Assembly: GCA_965644295.1 (NCBI GenBank)
Contig: CBFFRP010000211.1
Location: forward strand, 50,585-114,584
DNA: 64,000 nt
Direction: 5' to 3'
Source: Paraphysomonas bandaiensis
Taxonomy: Eukaryota > Chrysophyceae
Positions 32,731 through 43,634 of this stretch are shown here, in pieces. The translations under genes and the position numbers were made by a program. The stretch's first letter is position 1, and each line of letters starts with the position of its first letter. The notes beneath the pieces were generated by a model. It saw nothing but the letters and a program-made list of their open reading frames with translations. It had not been told where the DNA came from and did no database searches.

Positions 32731-34561
32731 TGTTTTATATAAGAATATATATAAATCTTGCACTAAACAGCGTACTGCTATATTATACCATGTACACTTA
32801 CAACTTTTACTGAGTTTCAAACCTTTTAATACATATAATTCTTTGGTTGTATTGATGTATGGATTGTGTACCATAACTGTAAAATGAGAATGTAGTCGAA
32901 TAAATTAAGTGATTAAATAACAAAGTAACAGTACTCTATGTTTGGAAGAATTACACTATCTTGAAGTTCCTTATGATTCAAGTGTGAACGGTTTCACTTG
33001 TAGTGCATAATATAGAACAATACGTAGTTATTTAATGTTGCTTGGTGATCTTTATGCTAGTTACGGTAAGACCTCGTTAATAAAAGTCAAAGTCTACACT
33101 GCACTAATGTATTCAACAAAGTATACTATATAGTGTTACTAAGTTGTTACTAAGTGTGAATAGAAGTAAGTGTTACTAAGTTGCGACTTGAAGCGTAACA
33201 CACGCTTACAAGCTATATCACTACCTTACAGAGGTTTTAGGAATGCAAATAACTTTAGTCGCACGAGGCTTCTTGTTGTCGCACCCCTGCTAGCTGCTAG
33301 TGTGACTGACGCAATTGTCGTGTGTATGATTCTAATACGCACAACATGACACTAACCTTGAAATGACTAAATGTCACTGCTCAATCACCAAACCGAATTC
33401 AAATTGAAATCCTTTTCTGAGTTCTAATGGGGACAAGGAAGTTTCGTCTAATAGTGTTTTATATGCAGAAACGATATTTCAGAAGTCAGACTATAATTTT
33501 TATTATTTACTGTAAATTATTACTGACACCTCACGTAATGTAAGATCCTACTTTGTGAACAGTGCGTCTACTTCAACATACATCTACACATCTACACATA
33601 TATACTATATTTTCATGTTGTCAGGTGAAAACTTGACGACAATGGACACTTTTGATAACAACTTTTAACAACTAATACGTTGCATACCCCATAAGTCGAC
33701 ACACAATGTACAACAAACCTTTGAATTCATACTACGCTATATTACACATATCGGCTTCCACCGTACCCATTACGCCACGCATAAAAATATCCACACATCG
33801 ACAATTAAAGGATCCAGTAATCCGAAATATTTATCACTACCATAAACTCGCGGTCATCCTCATTCCTTTCTATGCTCCATAAGCAATTCTACTCATCCTC
33901 TGTGTGGTTGAATGCAGCGTCATTACGTTTGTGGATATATAACCAGTTCCAGCTCTAAACACGACAACGTTCAATTGATTTCACGCAGCATTATTCACCA
34001 TAATTGGCTATCAGCATTGTATTTGATCCCCGCTGTTATTATCAATTCCAACATCCTGCCGGCGAGTTAAAATATGAATTGAAGTGAAGTCACACCTAAA
34101 AGCGACTCCCGACGATAAATATCTACCTACACGTAACACGGTAAGAGCTATCCACTACATACATAGTGCAGTCTTGATAGGCGCAACATGGGTCAGAGAA
34201 CAGCATTGTCAAACTAGCAGTTGATATCACGATAACTGAATTGATAATTGACAACATACAGCACATCGAATTGGGCGGATGAAAGATACATACTGCTGTA
34301 TATGGTAGTTGTAGTTGTGGTATTCAGAGTTTGTAAATAAATATTTCAGTTTTCTCATAATCTGTTCAAGATACGCCCCACCCGTTGTTTGCATGCATTT
34401 GGTGTGACTCCTTGCAGTGCATACATACATCCATATATTGTTATCGTCATAGCGATATATTCATATGAGGCAATAAGCAGAAAGATTCATAGATTGGTAT
34501 CACTCAACTACATTTACAGCGGCCTAAGTATTAATTAATAGCAATCACACAATAAATCACA
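32731..34561. other. Gene-free intergenic region
   Basis: About 1.8 kb without a supportable gene. A short direct repeat of GTGTTACTAAGTT-like units occurs near 33130-33184. The final part must contain the DDX6-like gene's promoter. Confidence 0.45.
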
Positions 34562-36002
34562 ATGGAAGGCAGTGCGACTGCGAACACATCTCAAGAAAAA
34601 GACTGGCGCGAAGACTGCGTAAAGCCTGAAAAAGACACCCGTGTCCAAACATTGGTAAGTGTGTGATGACTACGAGCAACTAGACGTTAACATCAATCAA
34701 AAGGATGTCACAGCAACCAAAGGACATGAATTTGAAGATTATTACTTGAAACGCGAGCTTCTTATGGGCATTTTTGAGAAGGGGTTTGAGAAGCCCAGCC
34801 CTATCCAAGAGGAAGCCATCCCTATCATCCTCGCAGGAAGAGATGTCTTGGCAAGAGCTAAAAATGGAACAGGAAAGACTGCCGCTTTTATTATACCATG
34901 TCTAGAGAAAGTTGACACATCCGTCAACCACATACAAGGTATACATTGGCCCAGGTTTTTCTATAGAAGTGAAGTTTACCGCGTGTAGTTTTATTACTGG
35001 TCCCAACTCGTGAGTTGGCTCTACAAACATCTGCTATTGTGAAAGAGATTGGAAAGCACATGGCTGTTCAAGTTATGGTGACCACTGGTGGAACTAATTT
35101 AAGGTGACACAACTACATTGCATGGATATATGTTGGGCTCATTGGGTTTGCAGAGATGATATTATGCGACTCTATTCCCCGGTACATATTTTAGTTGGGA
35201 CACCGGGTAGAATCCACGACCTTGCTGACAAGGGCATCGCTGATCTCAGCCACTGCAGCACATTCGTTATGGATGAGGTCAGGCTACACCAGCACATCCT
35301 TCTTTTCTAACCAATATGGCTTTATAGGCTGATAAACTACTGAGCCCTGAATTCCAACCTGTACTCGAAGCACTTATTGAAAAAACAGCTGCCGAGCGCC
35401 AAATTCTTCTATTCTCTGCCACTTTCCCTGTTACTGTGAGAGGGTTCAAACAAAAGTTTCTGCCAAATGGCTACATCATCAATCTAATGGACGAGCTCAC
35501 TCTCCGAGGTATCACCCAATTTTATGCTTTCGTAGAGGAGCGCCAGAAGGTTCATTGTCTTAATACTCTTTTCTCGAAGCTGGAGATCAACCAGAGTATC
35601 ATATTCTGCAACTCAGTGAATCGTGTCGAACTGCTGGCTAAAAAAATCTCCGAACTTGGATACAGTTGCTTCTATATCCACGCAAAAATGAAACAAGAAG
35701 ACCGCAATCGCGTCTTCCATGAGTTCCGCAATGGCTCTACCCGACATTTGGTCTCATCTGACCTCTTCACCCGCGGTATTGATATTCAGTCTGTCAACGT
35801 AGTGATCAACTTTGACTTCCCTAAGACAGCAGAAACCTACCTGCATCGCATTGGGCGATCAGGAAGATTTGGTCATCTTGGTCTAGCTATTAACCTTATC
35901 ACGTACGACGACCGCTATAATCTATTCCGCGTGGAGCAAGAACTCGGCACTGAGATTCGCCCCATTCCCCCTCAGATTGACCGCAATCTGTACTGTAGAT
36001 AA
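34562..36002 (+). CDS. DHH1: DEAD-box RNA helicase, DDX6/Dhh1 subfamily
   Basis: Five exons: 34562-34654, 34704-34938, 34989-35103, 35154-35277 and 35328-36002, giving 413 residues with all phases kept. All helicase motifs are visible: Q motif in [12 protein letters not shown] as AKNGTGKT, Ia PTRELALQ, Ib TPGR, II DEAD (intron 4 falls between DE and AD), III SAT, IV IIFCNS, V RGID and [12 protein letters not shown]. The segment [20 protein letters not shown] followed by [12 protein letters not shown] is diagnostic of DDX6/Dhh1 (Me31B, CGH-1). That helicase acts in cytoplasmic mRNA decapping, translational repression and P-bodies. The N-terminal extension is short and acidic, and the protein ends soon after RecA2. 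Confidence 0.95.
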
Positions 36003-37186
36003 GTCCCCTATCCTCTGCACACTGGTGTTCATATATCAACCCAGCTGCATACTCTTCTTCTCCTCTCTCTACCTATCCTCTACTCTCTTATTTACCACTA
36101 TATGATACTATAACATATCTCTACTCAACTCTTACTTATATGATGATATTTTAGCGATTAGTTTATTCACACATAGCATAGTTATCTGTGTTAGTAGCGT
36201 GCCATCACAGAATGGTAATGTTTGCTTGGTACAGAAGAATATATATATGATAATGTTAGTTAGTAAATGACTGTGCGCTGTGTGTGGTTTACATGGTGCA
36301 AATGGTCATCTCTACAAGTTGAAGTGAATCCCTTGTGCCCTTCTCCACGATGACCCTAGTCTTTGATTTGTGTTGTGGAGTGGTGGCTCTTAGCTTGTAG
36401 TATATGTGGAGATACTTTTGTCAGTTTCTACGCATGGATTGTTCGAAGCATGTCGACTTGCTTCGGTACAGTAGTTTCACACAATCTATTTCTCTTCGTT
36501 AACGGTACTTTGTGCACTATTTAGATGGGTTGTATCATGCCCAGATATATGTCCTTCAAATTAGGAATCTTAGTATCGTAGCATAGCCATTCGTCTTTGC
36601 TGAAAGAGGGCATTCTAGTTCCTCGTCTCTTTTGTCTCTTCACTGTGTTACATCCTTCTTGTCTCTCTCCCTCTCATTCTTCCATCCCTTATCCCGGGGA
36701 GTTTTCATTTGATTTAAAACTCTTGAAAAACTAAGTAAGTAATCAAATTTCTCCCACATTTACTCGTACGAAACATAGAAATGCTGTCACCTCTATCGCA
36801 ACTTAAATCCATGAGTTACTGTTCATCCAAATTTCATGATTGTAATTAGATATTAGGATGGATTATGCTGAATCAACAGAATGTTTAGCTCACTCCATTA
36901 TCAATTAGTGATATTATAATCAATCAATATTACCAACTCTCAGAAACAGTCTTGTATTTCAGTTTACCTCCGAATGAGCAAAACTAAACACATAATTCTG
37001 CTAATGACAGACAGGATATTTCATTTTGCGGTCGGATCTGAAGAGTGAGTGGATCTGAATAGTGTGCTCAATTGTTACAGGAGTAGCATGTCTTGGTGTG
37101 ACAACCTGTTGAGGATGAATTCAGATTAAAGGCGTGCGGGTGAGAGACGGATACACTGTCATTTCATGCATTTTTGAAAGTCTTAT
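36003..37186. other. 3' flank of the helicase gene, then gene-free DNA
   Basis: Pyrimidine-rich sequence follows the stop (36005-36120), likely 3' UTR. I see no gene in the rest. Confidence 0.4.
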
Positions 37187-38300
37187 TACTAGCAATAGGC
37201 GTTAAGAAACAGCACCAGTTCAGTAGCTAGAAGAAAACCAGTTAAGACCTGTAACTAACTGGTACAAACTCTATTAATCATCCTACTATTTAACGCTACG
37301 AAAGCTGCTTGTACGTCACTTTCGCTCCATCGCTCAAAGCAAACGTCGTGAGCAAGCAGAATGTTGATATACCTGATATCTGCTGACTTCAGTATTTTGA
37401 GTCCTTAAGATGAACAGCCCGGATGCTTGACTTCAGTATAGGCAGCCCAATATACCCCAGTTACCTTCAGGTGCCGGATGCCTGTTTATTCGTCAAGGCC
37501 TAAAGACGTCTACACAAGTGACACTTATTGGTGTCCCTTGTACCACACAAGCATTAGACTATGAGTGAGCAGAACAATGTCTGCTGTCTATGTTTGCGGC
37601 TCACGTTAGTTTCCCGGAGAAATATCTCCGGTACATATCTCCAGAACACCTCTTAAAACGGTGCAAACCCGACTTTGTTGAGAGTACCATATCAAGGTGC
37701 AGAGTGTTTAACTGCAAGTGTTTGATGCCTATCATTATTTGCTATACTTGCTGATGTACTTGCTTGTTATAATAAAACAGATTATCCATGATTACTATAC
37801 ATAGATCATATTAATTAACAAGCTTGTGGTACGTAGTTCCTAAGTACTATATAATTCCCTCAACAAGGTTGGGTTTGCACCTTTTCGTGGTGATCTGGGG
37901 GATAAGTACCGGAGATATTTCTCCGGGAAACTAACGTGAGCCGCATATATATATTGTGACCACTCATAGACTCTAATATAAGTGTCACTTGCGTAGACGT
38001 CTTCTTGGGCCCTGACAAATAAACAAGCATATTATGGGAATGGACCCACCTCAAGGGCATCCGGGCTGATCACCTTACGGACTCAGAAGTCCTGAAGTTA
38101 GCAGATATCAGGTATATCAATATTCTGCTTGCTCACTGCGTTTGCTTTTGATGATAGAGCAAAATTGGTTGCACTTTGGTGCTTGTGGTGGCGCACAAGC
38201 AGCTTTCGTAGAATTATATAGTAAGATATTAGAGTCAAGCAACAAGCTAGTAGTTAAATTGCAATGCTGCATTAGTTCTGACTCTTAAACGCTAATAATA
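37187..38300. mobile_element. Foldback-type element with long inverted repeats
   Basis: The left arm (about 37190-37680) and right arm (about 37861-38297) are imperfect reverse complements, separated by about 180 bp. Shared landmarks include the terminal motif TAGCAATAGGCGTTAAG (left) against CTTAAACGCTAATAA (right), the block reading CCCGGAGAAATATCTCCGG, and a region ending in GGTGCAAACCC. No transposase frame is visible inside, so it is a non-autonomous element. Related single arms occur near 40.8, 46.6 and 56.8 kb. Confidence 0.75.
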
Positions 38301-38338
38301 TGACTTTCACTACTACTACTATAATATTATACTATTGT

Positions 38339-38405
38339 AGTTTTTACTATATATATAATATAATATAATATAATATAATATATATATAATATAATATAAT
38401 ATTGT
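38339..38405. repeat. Low-complexity TAATA/TATA tract
   Basis: A run of TATA and ATAATAT pentamers of about 65 bp directly downstream of the foldback element. Confidence 0.9.
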
Positions 38406-39780
38406 TCACTAGCCCTGCTGGTTTTAATATATATATATGTCTACACAAGTGACGCTTATATATCATTTAGTTTATTGCTGAAATTAGGTAACACCCTCTG
38501 GATAGATTATTAAATACAACGGAATACAACATACGAAGCCACTGCCCCAAAAGTAAACATTATGCAAACGTGGGAATTTTACGATATTTTGGGAAATTTA
38601 GGAGTAGAAATGTTAAAGAAACTATTCTATTTGTGGTATTAGGGTAGTTAATTTTATTATAATATATTTCAGTCTCATAGGATGTAACAGAAGCGCGTTC
38701 TTGCTTACCAGCAACCACGTTATCTGCCCTCATAATACCACTGTCAACCCATTCATCATCATGATGAGCGAAAAAAATGTAGTTGCCAGCAGTCATTGCC
38801 CAACTCGTAGCTACATTGTTTCTAGCCACTTGTGATTTAAATATACAACTAGCCACGTAGCAGCAGCATGACTGTACAACATAATATATATAGACACTGT
38901 GCAACCAATACACTATTGTCTCTCAATACAAGATGAGCCTAGCAGTCAATTAGGTAAACAAAAGATCACACGTGTAGCATTATATATAACAATATACAAC
39001 ATACCCATCCATAACCAATACACGTCATACACTATCTCTCGGTACACCCTGCCTGAGCATAGTATATTCACTCAGCTAACACACGTAGCAGCAGTATGAC
39101 TGTACTTCATGTTTCATACTTTCATTGCTATAATACTCATAATTCCATCATTGTTAAGTAAAGTAAATAATCAACACCGACACTAATAAAGGTAACGCCT
39201 CACTACTCTACATGGAATGTGTATATTACCACTCAGGCCTGCGTAACAATTAATTATTGGTTTTAAAAGAAATAATTTCAATGATTATTAATGGTAATTG
39301 TTACCAATTAATTTCAATTAATAGGCTAGCTAAATTGTATATACTATATTAGCATCTTATTATTATGATGTATAGTTACTAAACGTAGGTACAAATTAAT
39401 TATCTGTAAGCATAGAAGTTTGGACGTATGTGCACAGTCATGTTATCATTTTATTCATCATAATTGTGTGTAATAGTCAATAAAAGGGTTTTTATATATA
39501 TACACTTTAACCTCTCAGCACGGAAGTTAGTAATATAGCATGTCAAAGGAGGTTGTTGGCAAAGAACAAACTGAGCATAGTGTAGATAAATATCATATAT
39601 AAGGTGATTGCAGATATCCAACTGCTTCGAAATATTAAAGTATAGTAGTGTATCAGAGGAAGAGAAGGATGTCTGTGTGCAAGAATACACTCATACAGAG
39701 AAACCGTAGTGTGTGTACAATAATAATAGACTAGAATGCTTATCATTATTATTTATTTATTCAACAGGATGGTATCGTAT
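38406..39780. other. Gene-poor region
   Basis: No gene is supportable. Two diverged blocks, near 38855-38885 and 39080-39110, share the GTAGCAGCAG...ATGACTGTA pattern. A stretch near 39185-39220 reappears near 41420-41460 (CTACATGGAATGTGTATA), consistent with repeat debris. Confidence 0.4.
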
Positions 39781-39794
39781 GAACAAATGTCACT

Positions 39795-40219
39795 AGTGTT
39801 TTTTGAACTAAAAGTGGAACTACCAAACGGAGGGTTTCTAAATGGCAATGTAAAGAATGTCCAGTCGGGAAGGGCCTATTGAGGCAAAAGAATGGACCAG
39901 GGTTGACGCAATTTGCAAACCATATACGGGTTGGAGTGACAAGCTGCAATAACTGGAAATGGTCCTTTAGATGGTTATGTCCAAAACTGCCAACACGATA
40001 TCGTTGCATGATGTCTAGCATTTGTATAGCACTACCATTGTTTGTGAGAAATTGTTTAGTAGAGCTAAGATTGTTATTGTTATGACTGATTTTCGCAAGC
40101 GAATGACACCTAGACACCTTGAAATGTTAATGCTTCTGCGTGATAATCAGCATCTGTGGAATGAGATTACAGTTCAGAATGTTATTCTAAAATATAGATA
40201 TAGAATTGAAGGTAATTAA
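39795..40219 (+). pseudogene. Decayed, internally deleted hAT-family transposase
   Basis: Two recognisable parts lie close together. First, a BED-type zinc-finger stretch (about 39807-39925) contains KWQCKECPVGKG and, further on, GPGLTQFANHIR. Second, in another frame (40022-40219), a hAT C-terminal dimerisation segment contains CEKLFSRAKIV, MTDFRKRMTPRHLEML and LLRDNQHLWNE. A full hAT transposase has several hundred residues between these parts, including the catalytic region; almost all of that is missing. Frame changes and a TGA upstream of the finger confirm it is inactive. I describe it only as a relic. Confidence 0.75.
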
Positions 40220-40724
40220 TTGGATGCTTCATTAATTATTGCAATTATTTTCTGTTGCGCAGTCCCACCCTCCTCAATCAGATGTTGCCTCTTTTGCACC
40301 AACGACTCCCTGTTGCTGGACACACCGGATGACCCTCATATCCAACTCCTGTCCAGCTATACACTCTCTTGCATGCGCTCTCTACCGCTGGCTAAGACAT
40401 CAAAAGTGTCGATTTCGACGCTTCTTCACAGTAGGCCATAACCTTTTGCAAGAAGACCTTCATCCACATACCTCCGAGCCATTTGGCACAATGCCTAAAG
40501 GAAGGCCACCAGATCGCCAATCTCAGCAGGGTATAGTACTGTTTCCCCTGGTTGCCGTGAGGTACATAAGGCAGTCTCCGAGGCAAATTGCACACAATGT
40601 ATGTGTAGTCATATAACGAGTGGAGTCTCATCCCAAAGGGAGACCTCCAGATCACACGCGCCGGTGAGTCCCAGGACACACGAGCATGGCGAGCCTCATA
40701 ACACACACTAAGAACGGAAGTGGT

Positions 40725-40887
40725 CGCACCTTGTTGGTGCTTGCGGCGACGCACAAGCAGCTTCCGTAGCGTTAAATAGTAGGATAATAGAATTTGTATT
40801 GATTAGTTACGGGTAGAGATCTAACTAGTATGTCTAGCATTCACCTAGCCACTACATTGGTGCAGGTTCTTAACGCCTATTGCTAAA
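40725..40887 (-). repeat. Solo arm of the long-inverted-repeat family
   Basis: It contains the shared GACGCACAAGCAGCTT and CGTAGCGTTAAAT blocks and ends in CTTAACGCCTATTGCTAA, the reverse complement of the terminus at 37190. Orientation is that of the right arm. Confidence 0.75.
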
Positions 40888-40984
40888 TAAAAAGACTTTT
40901 AATATATTGCAATTATTTTTCTTGGTCATCTGTCACCAATTCTTGTTACGCAAGCCTGTATATAACTGTAATGCACCACAACCA

Positions 40985-41225
40985 ATATGGCGCTTCATGA
41001 TAATGCAGATTAAAGCTTAATAATAGTAAAAAGAATGATGTGATTATTAGAGCGTAAAGTGATGAACACAGTAATGTAGAATGTAGAAAAGTGAATTATA
41101 ATGCAGAACGTAACTATCACACACAACGGAATAGTTAGAAGTATGACGATCAAGGATCTTCAACAGATACAATCATTAACTCAGTTCATGGTATATTTCA
41201 TTGAACATTATATTTCACATAATAT
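40985..41225 (+). repeat. Dispersed repeat family 2, copy a
   Basis: About 240 bp, similar to 57105-57350 and, reversed, to 61685-61870. Shared blocks include AACTATCACACACAACGGAA and CAGTTCATGGTATATTTCAT. No coding capacity is visible. Confidence 0.8.
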
Positions 41226-41600
41226 ACTACTGTATCTTCTATTAAGATCAATCTTAGTAATGTTTCCTCCAACTTAACCACTTACTCTCTTGTTGAAATG
41301 AAATATGTACTCCTATCTCCTTCGAGACTTGGCTCAAAGGCTTACAACTAGTCGTCTATATGATATACGCAAACGATAAAATACAACCAAACATAACTAA
41401 AGGTTTAACTTATTATTTAACGCCCCACTACTACAGGCTACATGGAATGTGTATATAATTGACAAGACATATGGCGTTTCATGATGCTTAAATATAGCTC
41501 CCTTCAATTCAACCACTTACTCTCTTGTATAACATTTTCTCAAGCAAGCAGCCGCCTATGGCTATGCTATGTCCACATTATAAGCACTCTAATCAAGAGC

Positions 41601-43145
41601 TCAGGCCTCTTTCTTCTTTTTCTTCTTCTTCACCTCTCCCTCGTCATCAGCCTTAAACACATATGTCATTATCATCGAAATTCAATTCAAACAACTGTAC
41701 AATACCTTCTTTTTTGACTTCTTTTTAGGTTTTTCTTCTTCAACAGGGTCCTCTGACGCCGCGCGCTTTTTCTTACTTTTCTTTTCCTTCTTTGTAGAAT
41801 TCTCACCATCTTCTACGCCATCGAGAATCATATCAGAAGCATCATTGAATTTAGGAGGGGCAAGTGCACGCGCACTGGCTGCATCATACGCAGTCGGGCC
41901 AGCACCATTTCCCCCCATGGACACACGACCCTGGCCACCCTCAAGCTGGCGGATACGGTTTTCGACTTTGAGCTTATTCTCGACAGCAATAGTGGGGCCA
42001 GATGATTCACCTAGAGCATCTACACGAATCGCCAGGGCAGTTTTGGCCGCCAAAACACGACTAATCTTTCCTTTGTTCTTAGGGGTGGTCTGACCAATCA
42101 ACGAGGCATGGTAAATTAAACCGTACTTTGGCGTATCGTGTTTGGTCTTCAGGGCACGGAAGAGAGCCTTCTCGGCACCAAGGATCTGCACAGTAGATGC
42201 TGGATGCTTGGCGAGATTGAGAAGACTTCCCGCGTGGGCGATTAATCTGGCTCCTACAAGCTCCCCAACCATGACAGTGAGGTTAGGGGCAATGGCAGTC
42301 ATGCGGTTCTTGAGATACTCAAACAGCTGAATGCGATACTCAGAGAGGTCTATAACTTGCCTACATAGGGCCTGAATATTGGACAGGTCAGTTTCTGATA
42401 TCTCTGTACCCATAGAAGTCTCTGCGGTTTTCTTTAGGGTTTCTTCCATTGTCTCATCGCCTAGAATGTCGGAGAAGTCATGGGACTTGCACTCAGTTCT
42501 CATACCCATACGAAGTACACACTTAGCATAAAACATGTTGTCATTCATGATCTTGGCCATCTCAGGGAAATGCCAACCATACCATTCTCTAACTCTCATA
42601 GCATATATATTAATCTCTTTATCCAAATCATCCAGCAAGCCGATTGCCTGGACAATCATGATATCAACTTTATCGGCAGAAAACTTTAATTTATAGCGAG
42701 ACAAGGAATGTGAGAGACCGAGTTGCATCTGTCGTAGTCCGCCCTCCTCAACACCTGACAACAATGAATCCATTTGTGACCTAACTCCACGGAAAAGCTC
42801 CATGACAGTATCGTTATGAACACATCGAATATCCATTTTTTCCTTCAGTAAATTGCCAAGCTTGACATCAGCAACAGCCAATTCATCAGAAACTGATTTC
42901 GAGATAATGTTCTTCTTTAAAAACTGTTTAAGCGATTTGTCCAACTTATTTGTATCTATTAAACTTGTGGCAGCAACTACAGCTTCAGTTGTATTTTCGA
43001 AAGGGCTAAAAGCTTTTAGCTTTACAACACTAGCTGCACTAGAAGGGGACTGGAATTCCTGCCATATATCAGATACTTCACCTAGCTTATCAGACTTCAC
43101 TTTGAACAATGCATAACCAGCAGGAGTTTCAAATAACAACAACAT
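41601..43145 (-). CDS. NOP58: NOP58-type box C/D snoRNP core protein
   Basis: Two exons: 43145-41706 and 41651-41601, split by a 54-nt intron, giving 496 residues. The start MLLLFETPAGYALFKV is typical of NOP58; an upstream in-frame ATG would add six residues that the family lacks. The Nop domain includes REWYGWHFPEM and NDNMFYAKCV. The core region has GARLIAHAGSLLNLAKHPAS followed by TVQILGAEKALFRALKT. The C-terminus is the usual KKKSKKK/KKE-rich tail, completed by exon 2. NOP58 works with NOP56, fibrillarin and 15.5K/Snu13 in 2'-O-methylation of rRNA in the nucleolus. It is head-to-head with mitochondrial Hsp70, another constitutively needed gene. Confidence 0.96.
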
Positions 43146-43634
43146 GATCGACAACACTGACACTGGCGGAGACTATTAATGACAATTAATGCATGCAGCG
43201 TCAGACAATATTGCAATAGTTGCATGGGTGCATCGAACTCCTCCACAGCACCAACTCCCACTCCCTCTCCTCCAATCAACACACTACATCCTCCCCACCA
43301 CTACCACACATACACCTTCAAGAGACAAACGTATACTGAAAACTATCTGCTGCTCCTCCTTCCTCTTCTATTGCTGCTGCTCCTGATGATGAGATAGGTA
43401 TTCACACAGTATTCTTCTAGAAATGAACCACCTACACACCAACTGTATTCCCATAGTCGGAAGAATCTGATGGGCTGTTTCTAACCACACATACACACAT
43501 ATACAGGGGTATGGAGATGTTAGTAATAATCCAGAACACAGCCAGCCGTCACCAACAGCACTCACACCACTGATCGAATCAGTCCAGCGAACAATCACAC
43601 TGTGCCATTGTTACCTCTAGTATTAGTAAGAAAC
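43146..43634. promoter_or_regulatory. Shared 489-bp divergent intergenic region
   Basis: This lies between the NOP58 and mitochondrial Hsp70 ATGs. It has a CT/CTC-rich stretch near 43240-43385 on the plus strand. No heat-shock element could be assigned confidently. Confidence 0.45.

Noticed and set aside
38560-38913. Minus-strand 117-codon ORF with a protein-like middle (AMTAGNYIFFAHHDDEWVDS)
   Set aside because: No family match and no splice extension, and it sits in repeat debris. It may be a fragment of a lost gene or transposon, but this cannot be supported.
40392-40754. Minus-strand 120-codon ORF near the hAT relic
   Set aside because: No transposase motif; it overlaps an unrelated plus-strand frame and runs into a repeat arm.
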